A stretch of DNA of 64,000 bases, from assembly GCF_900230285.1 (NCBI RefSeq), contig NZ_OCNK01000001.1, positions 868,001 to 932,000 of the forward strand, read 5' to 3'. This document shows, piece after piece, positions 52,193 to 61,580 of this stretch. Both the position numbers and the translations under genes were made by a program. Positions within the stretch are counted from its first letter, which is position 1. Each line of letters starts with the position of its first letter. The notes beneath the pieces are model-generated. The model did not search any database, was not told the DNA's origin, and saw nothing but the letters and a program-made list of their open reading frames with translations. The stretch is from Blastococcus haudaquaticus (lineage in GTDB: Bacteria; Actinomycetota; Actinomycetes; Mycobacteriales; Geodermatophilaceae).

Positions 52193-53290
52193 TCAGGCGG
52201 GCGGCGGCGCGGTGAAGCCGTCGCCGGCAGCAGCCCGCAGCGACGCGTCGTCGAACTCGGGCGCGTTCTCGAAGAACACGATGCGCGAGTAGCCGAGCTC
52301 GGCGTAGATGCTGTTCGACGCCCCGATGAGCTTCGCCGACTCGGTGCCGGTGCTGAACCGCTGCACGATCGTGTTGTGGGGCACCCAGATCATGTCCCCC
52401 TTCTTCCAGTCCCAGCGCGTTGGCTTCTTCGCCACACGCGCGTAGAACTGGTCGGCGATCTCGGCCTCGACGTCCCAGTGCAGGTCGTAACCCTCGCCGT
52501 CGAGGACGTGCACCGCCTCGTCGGCCATCTGCCACCGCTTGCCCGAACGGCTGTCGGCCGGGATCTCGTGCAGGTAGGCGTCGGTACCCTTGATCCGGAG
52601 GGGCGCACCCTTGCCGGCGATCTGGCGGACGCGGCCGAACTCGGTCCACAGCCACTCGGTGTCGGCAGGAGTGAGCACCTTGGGGACGAGCTCGTCACCC
52701 TCGGGACGCGCGGTCAGCCACTCGGTGCGCGGCTCCCACTGGTCCTCGTCGGCCGGCTTGGTGCCGATCTTCCCCTGGAAGGTGAGGCCGAGGAACAGCG
52801 ACAGCGGCTTGGGCTTCATGACGAGGCAGACCGCGCGCTTCTCGGGGTCTGGGTTGTTGTGCCAGTGCACGCAGTCGTTGTGCACGGCGACGGCGTCCCC
52901 GGCGCTCCACGGGTAGTCCTTGCCGTCGTGGGTCTCGTAGCCGTTGCCCTCGAGCACGTAGAACAACGCCTCGTTCTGGTGTCCGTGCCCGTCGTTGCGC
53001 CCGTTGGGCTGGATCACGACGAAGTGCAGGTGCAGGCTCTGCGTGCGGAACTGCTCATCACCAGGGTCGATGATGTTCCAGTTCTCCTTGAGGCTCAGCC
53101 CCTCCCCCAGGGTCGGAGTCCACACCCGGGGAACGGTCGTGACGCGCTCGCGCCGCTCCTCGGTCAGGGTGTACCGGTTGCTGGCCAGCTCCCGCACGTA
53201 GATGCGGGCCTTCTTGTAGTGGTCGTCGTAGACGTGCACGTTCTGTGCCGTCTGCTCGCGGGTCTGGGACTTCGTTCGCTCCTGCTCCAT
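52193..53290 (-). CDS. Bicupin protein, gentisate-dioxygenase-like; candidate ring-cleavage enzyme
   Basis: A 365-residue protein with two cupin domains. The first (about 75-170) has a metal-binding set: GHGHQNEALFYVLEG (GxHxH-x3-E) and, downstream, HNDCVHWHNN with the third His. The second (about 225-330) is weaker (ADEAVHVLDGEGYDLHWD; IWVPHNTIVQRFS). Length and layout match gentisate 1,2-dioxygenase and related bicupin ring-cleaving dioxygenases using Fe(II). Aromatic-type function is inferred from neighbours; a plain isomerase or sensor cupin is possible. ATG at 53290; an operator-like dyad lies 25-35 bases upstream. Confidence 0.82.
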   Translation of the reverse strand: MEQERTKSQTREQTAQNVHVYDDHYKKARIYVRELASNRYTLTEERRERVTTVPRVWTPTLGEGLSLKENWNIIDPGDEQFRTQSLHLHFVVIQPNGRNDGHGHQNEALFYVLEGNGYETHDGKDYPWSAGDAVAVHNDCVHWHNNPDPEKRAVCLVMKPKPLSLFLGLTFQGKIGTKPADEDQWEPRTEWLTARPEGDELVPKVLTPADTEWLWTEFGRVRQIAGKGAPLRIKGTDAYLHEIPADSRSGKRWQMADEAVHVLDGEGYDLHWDVEAEIADQFYARVAKKPTRWDWKKGDMIWVPHNTIVQRFSTGTESAKLIGASNSIYAELGYSRIVFFENAPEFDDASLRAAAGDGFTAPPPA

Positions 53291-53314
53291 GCAGCGCCTC
53301 CTCGGTGAGTCCAG

Positions 53315-53325
53315 TGGTATGACCA
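53315..53325. promoter_or_regulatory. GntR-like operator, site 1
   Basis: TGGTATGACCA, form TGGT-N3-ACCA, 25 bases before the bicupin start. Confidence 0.65.
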
Positions 53326-53624
53326 TTTGACACCGAACCCTAGGTCTCCCACCAGAGGCTCGCTCAGGACTCCGGCCACGCGGCAGCCGGCACCCTGTGG
53401 GTTCATCGCCGACACGACTCTTCCAGGGGTCGTGCGCCTCGACGGGCGTTCCCGCAGAAACGCCCGGCGACGAGGCCGGGGTGGTGCGCCGCTCTGCCGA
53501 GTCCGCGGGGTCCAGTACCCACGACACCCCGGCCGAGGCGGTTCGACACCACCGTCCAGCGGAGGGCGTCGCGTGTCCACGAACACGAACATGCGGCAAG
53601 CCCGCGCACCCTGCGTCGGGTGGG

Positions 53625-53656
53625 GTGTCAGACCATTAGTCCACGACTGCTAGCGT
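53625..53656 (+). promoter_or_regulatory. GntR-like half-operator (site 2) and -10 element of the MFS gene
   Basis: GTGTCAGACCA (53625-53635) keeps the ACCA half and only part of the TGGT half. TAGCGT (53651-53656) is a likely -10, and TCAGAC (53628-53633), inside the site, is at -35 distance (17 bases). Confidence 0.45.
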
Positions 53657-53682
53657 GCCTGACGACGAGCGGGGGTGGGGAC

Positions 53683-54810
53683 TTGGCCAGTCGGCGGGAC
53701 ACCCTCGCATCGGCGACAGGTGCCGGCATCTACTCGGTGTCGCTGAGCATCGCCAGCCTCGCGCTGCCCCTGCTGGCCATCGAAGCCGGGTACTCGGCCT
53801 TCGAGATCGGCGCGCTGACGGCAGCCTCGGCCCTGTCGCAGATGCTCGTGCGGCTCTGCCTCGGCTGGGCCATGCGCCGCTGGCCGGACTGGATCCTGAT
53901 CGCCGCTGCCGGTGTACTGCTCGCCGTCAGCTGCGCCGTGGTGGCCGTCTCCGCGGGACTGGTCCCCTTCGTCGCGGCACAGCTGCTGCAGGGTGCCTCC
54001 CGCGCCCTCTTCTGGACCGGCAGCCAGACGCACGTCGTCCGGGGGGCGGGGCGCGCGGCCGGAGCCCTGGCACGGGTCAACCTTGCCGCCTCCGTCGGAT
54101 TGCTGACCGGGCCCCTCCTCGCAGGCGTGCTGTCCGAGGACAGCCCGACCGTCGCCCTCGTCGTCGCCGCGGCCGTGGCGCTGCTCGGCCTGGTACCCAA
54201 CGCGCTGCTGGACCGGCTGCCACCGTTCGCGCCCCCCGCCGACCGCCCCCCGGGCCGGGTGTGGCGCCGACCAGGGGTCGACGTCGCGTGCTGGGCGGGG
54301 ATGACCGCCGGCGCCTGGCGGGCACTGCTGACCTCCTACGTGCCCGTCGCCCTGGACCAGGCGCGCCAGTCGGCCACCACGATCGGAACGCTCGTCGCCG
54401 CTGCGAACGGGGCATCCCTGGTGGGCACCGCCGTGGCCGGCCGGTTGCGGGGACGCTGGACCATGCCGCTGCTGGGGGCGGGCATCGTCCTGACCGGCAT
54501 CGCGACCGGGCTGACCGGCGTGGTGGCCTGGAGCACCGCCCTCTCCGCGCTCGTGCTCGTGGTCAGCGGCATCGCAGCGGGGGCGGTCCAGGTGCTGGGG
54601 CCCGCCATCGCCGCGGAGGCGGTGCACCCCGAGGAGCGCGGCGAGGCCATCGCGGCGAGCGGCACCTTCCGCGCGGCCGCCCTCCTCGCGGCGCCGCTGG
54701 CCGTCGCCGGCCTGGTCGTCGCCATCCCCCTGACGCCTGCCATGGCGGTCGTGGGCGCCGGCATGCTGATCCCCGCGCTGGCCCTGCGCCGCCTCGGCCG
54801 GGCCGGGTAG
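53683..54810 (+). CDS. MFS transporter of the catabolic island
   Basis: A 375-residue transporter with about 12 membrane helices (SLSIASLALPLLAIEAGYSA; GVLLAVSCAVVAVSAGLVPF; and others to the C-terminus). The loop motif is short (LCLGWAMRRWPDW). The best start is TTG at 53683, preceded by a GGGGGTGGGG purine stretch; no ATG or GTG is better placed. It is the only transporter in the island and so a candidate for uptake of the aromatic substrate. It converges on the class II aldolase gene, eight bases apart. Confidence 0.82.
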   Translation: MASRRDTLASATGAGIYSVSLSIASLALPLLAIEAGYSAFEIGALTAASALSQMLVRLCLGWAMRRWPDWILIAAAGVLLAVSCAVVAVSAGLVPFVAAQLLQGASRALFWTGSQTHVVRGAGRAAGALARVNLAASVGLLTGPLLAGVLSEDSPTVALVVAAAVALLGLVPNALLDRLPPFAPPADRPPGRVWRRPGVDVACWAGMTAGAWRALLTSYVPVALDQARQSATTIGTLVAAANGASLVGTAVAGRLRGRWTMPLLGAGIVLTGIATGLTGVVAWSTALSALVLVVSGIAAGAVQVLGPAIAAEAVHPEERGEAIAASGTFRAAALLAAPLAVAGLVVAIPLTPAMAVVGAGMLIPALALRRLGRAG

Positions 54811-54818
54811 CCCTGCGC

Positions 54819-55511
54819 TTAGCTCCGCTCGAGCCGCCGCACCAGGTAATCCCAGGCACCCTGCAGCATCGCGTCGGAGTAGCAGTGGTCCCGCTTGGAC
54901 AGCGACTCCTCGGGCGAGGACCAGGTGGCCCATCCGCCGGCTGCCATGGCGGTGAGCTGCATCCGGCAGGCACGGTCGAGCAGGTAGGCGGTGACCGTCG
55001 CCGTCTGCACGTCCGGCGCGGCGACGACGATCCCGTGGTTGACCAGCAGGCAGGCGTTGCGTTCACCCAGCGCGGCGGCGACGGCACGGCCCAGCTCGGC
55101 GGTCAGCACGAGATCGCCGGTGCCCGTGAAGCGGGCGATGTCCGGTGGGGCGAACAGGTTCGCCTCGTGCGAGATGGGGCGCAGCGGAACCCCGATCGCC
55201 CCCAGCGCCACCGCGGCCGGGGAGTGGGTGTGGATGACGCTGCCGACGTCGGAGCGTGTCCGCATGACCTCGGTGTGGATGGGGTACTCGGCGTGCCGGC
55301 GACCGGTGCCGGCGAGCACCTCGCCGTCCCAGGACACCAGGATGACGTCGTCGGGCCCTACTTCCTCGAAGCCGAGCCCCGAGGCCTTCATCCAGATGCC
55401 GCGCCCCTCGGGGTCCCGGACCGAGACGTGCCCCCAGATGAGGTCGCCCTGGTCCGCAGCCCCCAGGATCCGGCACCCCAGCGACACCAGTCGGCGCAGG
55501 TCTTCGGTCAT
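54819..55511 (-). CDS. Class II aldolase/adducin-family protein, possible dihydroxyphthalate decarboxylase
   Basis: A 230-residue protein of the FucA/AraD fold. Zn ligands are in SVIHTHSPAAVALG and LLVNHGIVVAAP. Family members are aldolases, epimerases or decarboxylases; actinobacterial PhtC, a 3,4-dihydroxyphthalate decarboxylase, belongs here, which fits the other genes in the island. ATG at 55511 with GAGGAGG. Divergent from the flavoprotein gene across one operator-like dyad. Confidence 0.87.
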   Translation of the reverse strand: MTEDLRRLVSLGCRILGAADQGDLIWGHVSVRDPEGRGIWMKASGLGFEEVGPDDVILVSWDGEVLAGTGRRHAEYPIHTEVMRTRSDVGSVIHTHSPAAVALGAIGVPLRPISHEANLFAPPDIARFTGTGDLVLTAELGRAVAAALGERNACLLVNHGIVVAAPDVQTATVTAYLLDRACRMQLTAMAAGGWATWSSPEESLSKRDHCYSDAMLQGAWDYLVRRLERS

Positions 55512-55542
55512 GTCTCGCCCTCCTCGACGTGTTATGGCAGAA

Positions 55543-55553
55543 TGGTAATACCA
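55543..55553. promoter_or_regulatory. GntR-like operator, site 3
   Basis: TGGTAATACCA, extended to ATGGTAATACCAT (55542-55554), in the 67-base divergent region between the class II aldolase and flavoprotein genes. It would control both. Confidence 0.7.
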
Positions 55554-55578
55554 TTTGTTGGAGATTCGGGAGGCCCTC

Positions 55579-56838
55579 ATGCCGCTCTCCGAGCACGAGG
55601 CCGGCACGCTGGTCGTCGGCGCCAGCCAGGCGGGCGCGCAGCTGGTGACGTCCCTGCGCCAGCTCGGCGACACCGCTCCGATCACGCTCGTCGGCGCGGA
55701 GGCGCACGCCCCCTACCAGCGGCCCCCGCTGTCCAAGGAGTTCCTGGCCGGTATGGCGACGCCGGAGACGCTGGCCTTTCGCAGCCCGACGTTCTACCCG
55801 GACCACGACATCGAGCTGGTGTGCGGCGAGCGGGTCGAGGAGATCGCGCTCCCCCGCGACGACCGGCCGGGAGTGGCCCGGACGGCCAGCGGCCGGGAGC
55901 TGCCCTTCGCCCGGTTGGCGCTCACCGTCGGCGCCCGTCCACGCCGGCTCGACGTGCCCGGCGCCGACCTCGGCGGGATCCTGTACCTGCGCGACCTCGA
56001 CGACGCCGTCGCCCTGCGGGACCAGCTGGCCGGGGCCTCCCGCGTCGTCGTGGTCGGTGGCGGGTTCGTCGGTCTCGAGGCCGCGGCCGCCGCGCGGGCC
56101 ATGGACAAGCAGGTCACCGTCGTCGAGGCGGCCGACCGGCTGGTCGGCCGGGCCGTGGCGCCGGTCGTCTCGGAGTTCTACCGCGGCGCCCACGAGCGCC
56201 GGGGCAGCACGGTCCTCCTCGCCACCGGGGTCGTCGGCTTCCAGGGCACCGCCGGCCGGGTCGAGGCCGTGCTCCTCGCCGACGGCCGCAGCCTGCCCGC
56301 CGATCTGGTCATGGTGGGCATCGGCGTGATCCCGCGCGTGGAGCTGGCCGAGCAGCTCGGGCTGGAGTGCGACGGCGGCATCGTCGTAGACGCGCACGCC
56401 CGCACCAGCGCGCCGTCGGTGGTCGCCGCCGGGGACTGCACGGTCCAGCCGCACCCCATGACCGGAGACGGCAGGGTCCGGCTGGAGTCGGTGCCCAGCG
56501 CCGTCGCGCAGGCCACGCTGGCCGCCACCACACTGCTCGGCCGAGAGGTCAGCACCCGCAGCGTGCCGTGGTTCTGGTCCAACCAGGGCGATCTGAAGCT
56601 GCAGATCGCCGGGCTGTCCACCGGCTTCGACGAGGCCGTGGTCCGCGGCAACCCCGACAGCGAGAGCTTCTCCGTCCTCTACTACCGCACCGGCCAGCTG
56701 CTGGCCGTCGACGCGGTCAACAGCCCCGCCGACTACCTGGCCGTGCGCAAGGCCCTCACCCACGGGCTGCCGCTGCCGGCCGACCGGGTCGCCGACGCCG
56801 GCACCCCGCTCAAGAGCCTGCTCACCGCGGCCGCCTGA
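55579..56838 (+). CDS. FAD-dependent ferredoxin-reductase-like protein
   Basis: A 419-residue NAD(P)H-dependent flavoprotein of the type that feeds Rieske oxygenases and cytochromes P450. FAD motif: TLVVGASQAGAQLVTSLRQL; the PPLSKEFLAG stretch is typical; NAD motif: VVVVGGGFVGLEAAAAARAM; and SVVAAGDCTVQPHP near the C-terminus. ATG at 55579 has GGGAGG; a TTG at 55555 is less likely. No Rieske oxygenase or ferredoxin gene is in the window, so its partner must lie elsewhere or the role differs. Confidence 0.9.
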   Translation: MPLSEHEAGTLVVGASQAGAQLVTSLRQLGDTAPITLVGAEAHAPYQRPPLSKEFLAGMATPETLAFRSPTFYPDHDIELVCGERVEEIALPRDDRPGVARTASGRELPFARLALTVGARPRRLDVPGADLGGILYLRDLDDAVALRDQLAGASRVVVVGGGFVGLEAAAAARAMDKQVTVVEAADRLVGRAVAPVVSEFYRGAHERRGSTVLLATGVVGFQGTAGRVEAVLLADGRSLPADLVMVGIGVIPRVELAEQLGLECDGGIVVDAHARTSAPSVVAAGDCTVQPHPMTGDGRVRLESVPSAVAQATLAATTLLGREVSTRSVPWFWSNQGDLKLQIAGLSTGFDEAVVRGNPDSESFSVLYYRTGQLLAVDAVNSPADYLAVRKALTHGLPLPADRVADAGTPLKSLLTAAA

Positions 56839-56842
56839 CCCC

Positions 56843-56885
56843 CGTCCTCCGCGGCGGCCGCGCCCGGTCCCCGCCACGGAGGACG
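56843..56885. terminator. Hairpin between convergent genes
   Basis: CGTCCTCCG (56843-56851) pairs perfectly with CGGAGGACG (56877-56885), separating the flavoprotein gene from the convergent operon. Confidence 0.65.
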
Positions 56886-56890
56886 CGGGC

Positions 56891-57712
56891 TCACCGCAGG
56901 TCGGCCAGGTCCTCGCGGGTCAGTTCGGTCACCAGCGGCTGCAGGGCCCGCACCAGCGGCACGTCCACGCCGGCCTCCTCCGCCATGGCCAGCGCGACCT
57001 CCAGGTCCTTCGCCGGCCAGCGCAGCCGGTGCAGACCCCAGTCGGCGAGCACCTGGTTGGCCCCGGTACCGGCCCCCAGGATGCTGCGCAGCCGGCCCGG
57101 CGCGACACCGAGCGAACGGGCCAGGCGCAACACCTCGACGTCGGCCCGCAGGGCCGTCCACATGAGCACGTTGTTGGCGCTCTTGGCCACCTGCCCGGTG
57201 CCGGGCCCACCGATGTGGCAGACGTCGGTCGCGAACGCCGCGAAGGCCTGCGCGCACCGGTCCAGCACCGCGGCTTCGCCGCCGCACATCAGCGTCAGGC
57301 CGGCCTGCTCGGCCGCCCGCTCGCCACCGACCAGCGCGACGTCGACCACCGCGACGCCCCGCTCCGCCGCGGCCTCCGCCATCCGGACACAGGTGTCGGG
57401 GCGCACGGACGCGCAGATCGCCACCACGGTCCCCGGACGGGCGGCGTCGCGGATACCGCCGGCGCCGGCGATCGCCTCCTCGACCTGGGCGTCGTCGACG
57501 ACGACCAGCAGGACGAGATCGGCCTCCAGGGCGACGTCGGCGACCGAGTCGCGGAACTGCGCCCCCGCCTCCCCGATCCGCTCCTCGGCACCCGGAGCCG
57601 GGTCGGTCGCGAGCACCGGCCATCCCCGCTCGACGAGCCATCGACCCATCTCGGCACCCATCCGGCCCCAGCCCACGACGCCGACGGTGCGGATCTCCTC
57701 GACGACGGTCAT
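56891..57712 (-). CDS. NAD(P)-dependent beta-hydroxyacid dehydrogenase-like protein
   Basis: A 273-residue enzyme of the 3-hydroxyisobutyrate/6-phosphogluconate dehydrogenase superfamily. The nucleotide motif is VGVVGWGRMGAEMGRWLVER, the substrate loop is VVAICASVRPDTC, and the catalytic Lys is in GQVAKSANNVL. Its ATG shares one base with the stop of the upstream gene (TGATG), so it is the last gene of a coupled five-gene operon. Likely oxidises or reduces a hydroxyacid intermediate of the pathway. Confidence 0.9.
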   Translation of the reverse strand: MTVVEEIRTVGVVGWGRMGAEMGRWLVERGWPVLATDPAPGAEERIGEAGAQFRDSVADVALEADLVLLVVVDDAQVEEAIAGAGGIRDAARPGTVVAICASVRPDTCVRMAEAAAERGVAVVDVALVGGERAAEQAGLTLMCGGEAAVLDRCAQAFAAFATDVCHIGGPGTGQVAKSANNVLMWTALRADVEVLRLARSLGVAPGRLRSILGAGTGANQVLADWGLHRLRWPAKDLEVALAMAEEAGVDVPLVRALQPLVTELTREDLADLR

Positions 57713-58701
57713 CAGATGACGAACGCCTCAGCGGTCTCCGGCGCGAACAGCTCTGCCGGCTCGTACTGCCGCCGGGAAAGCCCCTGCTGGTGGTGGTAGC
57801 GCAGGAAGGTGGAAAGGACGTGCTCGTTGCCCGGCAGGCCGTAGGACCAGTAGTCCTCGCCCATCAGCGCCCGCGCCTCCTCGAGACCGGGGATGAGCCA
57901 GGGCAGCATGAACCGCAGCGCCGAGGCGTCGTACAGCTCCGCGGCGGCCTTCTGCTTGGCGAGGTAGAAGGCCTTGGTGAGCGTCTGGGCCACCCACGGG
58001 TGACTCTCGTAGACGTCCCGCCGGACGACCACGACGTGCATGATCGGGAAGATGCCGGTCTCGGCGAAGTACTGCTTCTCCGCCGCCACCGGATCGGCGA
58101 ACAAGCGGCGCACGTTGCCGCCGGGCACGAAGGACGACGGCACCCGCGGACCCTGGAACGCGTCGATCTCGCCGTCGGCCAGCATCCGCGCCAACGTCTG
58201 GGCGGGACCGATCGGCGAGATGCGGATGCGCTCGCCGAGGTCCACCGCGGCCTTCTCGATCCGGCCCGGGGTTTCCTGCCCGCCCGTCCGGTACTCGACG
58301 GAGTCCACGGGCACCCCGTACTGGTCGGCGAGCAGACCGCGGATCCAGACGTTCGCCGTCAGCTGCCACTCCGGTGTGCCCACGACCTTGCCCCGCAGGT
58401 CCCCGGGCTTCTCGATGCCCGACTCCGCGTTCACGAAGATGCCGGTGTGCCGGAACTGCCGGGACGTGTAGACCGGCAGCGCGACGAACGGGGGATCGTG
58501 GAGGTCCAGGGACTTCACGTAGGACGACATCGACATCTCGGCGACCTCGAACTCCCGGAACCGCATCATCCGGAAGAACGTCTCCTCCACCGGCAGCCGC
58601 AGGTAGGTCAGGTCGATGCCGTCGGGGCGGACGGTGCCGTCCTCCAGCGCTCGGGTGCGGTCGTAGTCGCCACAGGCGAAGGTCAGGCGCAGTCGGGACA
58701 C
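57712..58701 (-). CDS. 4,5-Dihydroxyphthalate decarboxylase-like protein
   Basis: A 329-residue protein of the Pht5-like group within the substrate-binding-protein (NMT1) fold. RLTFACGDYDRTRALEDGTV is the classic start, and GRIEKAAVDLGERIRISPIG with ADGEIDAFQGPRVPSSF supports it. Relatives remove a carboxyl group from 4,5-dihydroxyphthalate to give protocatechuate, without a known cofactor. No signal peptide, so it is a cytoplasmic enzyme rather than a transporter part. GTG at 58701, five bases after the LigJ-like gene. Paralogue at 61615. Confidence 0.85.
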   Translation of the reverse strand: MSRLRLTFACGDYDRTRALEDGTVRPDGIDLTYLRLPVEETFFRMMRFREFEVAEMSMSSYVKSLDLHDPPFVALPVYTSRQFRHTGIFVNAESGIEKPGDLRGKVVGTPEWQLTANVWIRGLLADQYGVPVDSVEYRTGGQETPGRIEKAAVDLGERIRISPIGPAQTLARMLADGEIDAFQGPRVPSSFVPGGNVRRLFADPVAAEKQYFAETGIFPIMHVVVVRRDVYESHPWVAQTLTKAFYLAKQKAAAELYDASALRFMLPWLIPGLEEARALMGEDYWSYGLPGNEHVLSTFLRYHHQQGLSRRQYEPAELFAPETAEAFVI

Positions 58702-58705
58702 GGGG

Positions 58706-59716
58706 TCACTTCCCTCTCAGGCGGGCATCGAGCCGGGGGTAGACCCGGCGGGCATTTCCCTCGAGAACCGCCTGCAGCTGGGCCTCGTCCAGCCCGGCGG
58801 CGTCCAGGTACTGCAAGGTGTCGTCCCAGGCGATGCCGGTGTCCGGATCGCCGCCGCGCACCGCGCCGAGCATCTCGGAGGCGAAGAGGATGTTCTCCGC
58901 CGGGATCACCCGGGTCAGCAGGTCGATCCCCGGCTGGTGGTAGACGCAGGTGTCGAAGAAGACGTTGCGCAACAGCTCCGACGGGTCCTTCCAGCCCATG
59001 CGCATGGACAACCCCCGGTAGCGGCCCCAGTGGTAGGGAACCGCCCCGCCACCGTGCGGGATCACCAGCCGCAGCGCGGGGAACCGCTCGAACAGATCGC
59101 CCTCGAGCAGCTGCATGAAGGCGGAGGTGTCGGCGTTGAGGTAGTGGGCGCCGAGCGCGTGGAAGTTCGGGTTGCACGAGCTGGAGACGTGCACCATCGC
59201 GGGGACGTCGAGCTCCACCAGCGCCTCGTACACCGGGTACCAGTACGGATCGGTCAGCGGCGGGGAGTTCCAGAACCCCCCGGAGGGGTCCGGGTTGAGG
59301 TTGGCGCCGACGAACCCGCGGTCCTCGACGCAGCGGCGCAGCTCGGCGACGACGTCGTCCAGCGTTCCGCCGGGGGTCTGGGGGAGCTGGCAGACCGAGG
59401 CGAAGTGCTGCGGGTAGAGATCGGCCACCCGGGCGACCAGGTCGTTGCTGGCGCGCGCCCACGCGACGGCGGTGTCCCGGTCGGCGACGTGGTGCTCCAT
59501 CCCCGACGCGCGCGGAGAGAAGATCATCAGGTCCCCACGGCGCTCGCGCAGGACCCTCAGCTGGTTGTTCTCGACGCTCTCCCGCACCTCGTCATCGCTG
59601 ACGCTCCCGAGCTGCGGCGCACCGCCGCCGCTCTCCAGCGCGGCCTTCTGCGCCTTGCGGAAGAGGGTCAGCTGGGCCGGCTCGGTGGTGTAGTGGCCGT
59701 GGCAGTCGATGATCAA
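58706..59716 (-). CDS. LigJ-like 4-oxalomesaconate hydratase (amidohydrolase fold)
   Basis: A 336-residue metal-dependent protein. The N-terminal [16 protein letters not shown] is characteristic of LigJ, which adds water to 4-oxalomesaconate to give 4-carboxy-4-hydroxy-2-oxoadipate. Further metal or active-site stretches are [20 protein letters not shown] and [20 protein letters not shown] broader ACMSD/resorcylate decarboxylase-type role is the main alternative. ATG at 59716 overlaps the LigK-like stop by four bases. Confidence 0.85.
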   Translation of the reverse strand: MIIDCHGHYTTEPAQLTLFRKAQKAALESGGGAPQLGSVSDDEVRESVENNQLRVLRERRGDLMIFSPRASGMEHHVADRDTAVAWARASNDLVARVADLYPQHFASVCQLPQTPGGTLDDVVAELRRCVEDRGFVGANLNPDPSGGFWNSPPLTDPYWYPVYEALVELDVPAMVHVSSSCNPNFHALGAHYLNADTSAFMQLLEGDLFERFPALRLVIPHGGGAVPYHWGRYRGLSMRMGWKDPSELLRNVFFDTCVYHQPGIDLLTRVIPAENILFASEMLGAVRGGDPDTGIAWDDTLQYLDAAGLDEAQLQAVLEGNARRVYPRLDARLRGK

Positions 59717-60417
59717 CGCGGCGGCTCCTGTTCGACGTAGCGGAGCCCCTTGGCGGCCAGGGGTTCGCGCATGTCGTTCATGTCCAGTCCGAGCTGCCCG
59801 CCCCGGTACCGCTCCCGGATGCCCGCCTCGCGCTCCTCGCGGGCTCGGGCGGCCTGCAGCACCTCGACCGCGCGGCCCTGCGGCACGACGACCACGCCGT
59901 CGTCGTCGGCCACCACCACGTCACCCGGCTCGATCCACTGACCTGCGCAGACGACTCCCACGTTGACGCTGCCGAGCGTCTCCTTGATGCACCCGAACGC
60001 CGACACGTGGCGGGACCACGCCGGGAATCCCATGGCGGTCAGCTCGGCGACGTCGCGGACACCCGCGTCCACCACCACGCCGCGGACCCCCCTGGTTGCC
60101 AGGGCGGTGGCCAGCAGATCACCGATGTAGGCGGCCTGTGACGGCGTCGTGGGCGCGATGACCAGCACGTCGCCCTCGGCGCACTGCTCGACCGCCACGT
60201 GCACCATCCAGTTGTCCCCCGGCGGCAGGCTCACCGTGACGGCGGTGCCGGCGACCCGGGCGCCGGAGTACACCGGCCTCAGCGCGGGATCCAGCAGATG
60301 GGTGCGCCCCTGCGCCTCGTGGACGGTCGCGACACCGCACCCGGCGAGCCCGTCGACGACAGCCCGGTCTGCCCGGGCGATGCCCGTGACGACGACGTTG
60401 TCCCGGGCGGCGCTCAT
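59713..60417 (-). CDS. LigK-like 4-carboxy-4-hydroxy-2-oxoadipate aldolase (RraA fold)
   Basis: A 234-residue class II (metal-dependent) aldolase of the RraA-like fold that splits 4-carboxy-4-hydroxy-2-oxoadipate into pyruvate and oxaloacetate. Typical stretches: [37 protein letters not shown], the Arg-Asp pair in [33 protein letters not shown] and the C-terminal [12 protein letters not shown]. These go beyond generic RraA and match CHA aldolases. ATG at 60417 overlaps the dehydrogenase stop by four bases. Confidence 0.88.
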   Translation of the reverse strand: MSAARDNVVVTGIARADRAVVDGLAGCGVATVHEAQGRTHLLDPALRPVYSGARVAGTAVTVSLPPGDNWMVHVAVEQCAEGDVLVIAPTTPSQAAYIGDLLATALATRGVRGVVVDAGVRDVAELTAMGFPAWSRHVSAFGCIKETLGSVNVGVVCAGQWIEPGDVVVADDDGVVVVPQGRAVEVLQAARAREEREAGIRERYRGGQLGLDMNDMREPLAAKGLRYVEQEPPR

Positions 60418-61529
60418 GCATCGCCCCAGGGCTTGAGGGAGATGTGCAGGGCGTCCTCACCGGTCTCGCCGGCGAGCGCCCGGATGGCATGGTCGACGTC
60501 CTCGAGGCCGAACGTGTGCGTGGCCAGCCGCTCCAGAGGGAACCGACCCGACGCCAGCTGGTCCAGCGCCAGCTCCACGGAGCGGTAGCTGTGGCCGCGC
60601 GCGCTGCCCAGGGTGATGCATTTCTCGGTCATCTTCTTCAGCGGGAAGTCCGGGAACGCGGCCTCCTCGCCCTGGGTGACCATGATGCCCTCGCGCCGCT
60701 TGAGCGCGTCGATGCCGAGCAGCACCGGCGCGGTGCCGGCCCCGGAGGTGCAGTCCAGGACGACGTCGACGCCCGTGCCCCCGGTGAGCTCCAGGACCCG
60801 CTCCAGCGGATCTTCGCGCTGGACGTCGATGACCGCGTCCGCGCCGAGGTCCAGGGCCAGCTGCAGCCGGGTTGCGTCGCGGGTGGTGCCGGTGACGACG
60901 ATCAGCGAAGCACCCGCCTGCTTGGAGGCAACCACCTGGGAGAGCCCCTGCTGGCCGGGTCCCTGGATCAGCACGCTGGTCGCGTAGCCGACCTTGCCCG
61001 CGTTGAGCGCCCACTCGATGCCGTTGGACAGCGGGGTGACCAGGCCGGCGAGCTCGGCGCTGACGCCGTCGGGCACCTTGTGGGTGACGGCGTTCCAGGG
61101 CAGGTACAGGTACTGCGCGAACCCACCCCACAGGCGGCCGGGGTTGTTCGACGAGGTGTAGCCGTAGCGACGGGCGTCGGGGTTGGTGCGCCAATCGGTG
61201 AGCTCGCAGTGCCGGTACTCACCGGCCCGGCACCACTCGCAGTGCATGCAGCCGACGTAGTGCTCGACGAAGATCCGGTTGCCCTCGACGAGGCCGTGCA
61301 TCCTGGACCACGTGGCGCCCGCCCGGGCGACGATCCCGACGTTCTCGTGCCCCATGATCACCGGCTCGTCGATCGTGGGCTTCCGGTACAGCTTCACGTC
61401 GGTGCCGCAGATCCCGGCCACCTCGATCTTGAGCAACGCGGCGTCGTCCGCGATCTCCGGCATCGGGAACTCCTGGAGCTCCGTCGTCCCCGGGGCGGTC
61501 CGGACCGCCGCAAGCACCTGTTCCGCCAT
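60414..61529 (-). CDS. Zinc-binding alcohol dehydrogenase (MDR family)
   Basis: A 371-residue medium-chain dehydrogenase, first gene of the five-gene operon. Catalytic Zn ligands are in [12 protein letters not shown] and MGHENVGIV, four structural-Zn Cys in [17 protein letters not shown], and the NAD motif is [14 protein letters not shown]. It could oxidise an aromatic alcohol or an aldehyde/hemiacetal intermediate of the pathway (in place of LigC), but this is inferred. ATG at 61529 with GGGAGGAG upstream. Confidence 0.9.
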   Translation of the reverse strand: MAEQVLAAVRTAPGTTELQEFPMPEIADDAALLKIEVAGICGTDVKLYRKPTIDEPVIMGHENVGIVARAGATWSRMHGLVEGNRIFVEHYVGCMHCEWCRAGEYRHCELTDWRTNPDARRYGYTSSNNPGRLWGGFAQYLYLPWNAVTHKVPDGVSAELAGLVTPLSNGIEWALNAGKVGYATSVLIQGPGQQGLSQVVASKQAGASLIVVTGTTRDATRLQLALDLGADAVIDVQREDPLERVLELTGGTGVDVVLDCTSGAGTAPVLLGIDALKRREGIMVTQGEEAAFPDFPLKKMTEKCITLGSARGHSYRSVELALDQLASGRFPLERLATHTFGLEDVDHAIRALAGETGEDALHISLKPWGDA

Positions 61530-61580
61530 TGCTGCTCCTCCCGCGCCGTGTGTCGTGGAGCACCCTAGACGACGGTCTAT

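Larger units (their letters stand above)
53291..53682. other. Long divergent intergenic region of the catabolic island
   Basis: About 390 bases between the divergent bicupin and MFS genes. A clear dyad lies at its left end (53315) and a weaker one at its right end (53625). The middle (about 53340-53600) shows no gene or RNA I can support. Confidence 0.6.

Noticed and set aside
49677-52655. Long minus-strand frame opposite the AAA ATPase
   Set aside because: Antisense shadow. Only its last 48 codons (from ATG 49823) make a plausible short protein coupled to acVLRF1.
53340-53600. A gene or structured RNA in the divergent gap
   Set aside because: Short frames there lack ribosome-binding sites and family resemblance, and no convincing RNA fold was seen by eye.
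53655-57719. 1354-codon frame across the MFS, aldolase and flavoprotein genes
   Set aside because: It runs through several well-recognised genes in the wrong frame or strand and is Arg/Pro/Gly-rich throughout, as expected for a GC shadow.
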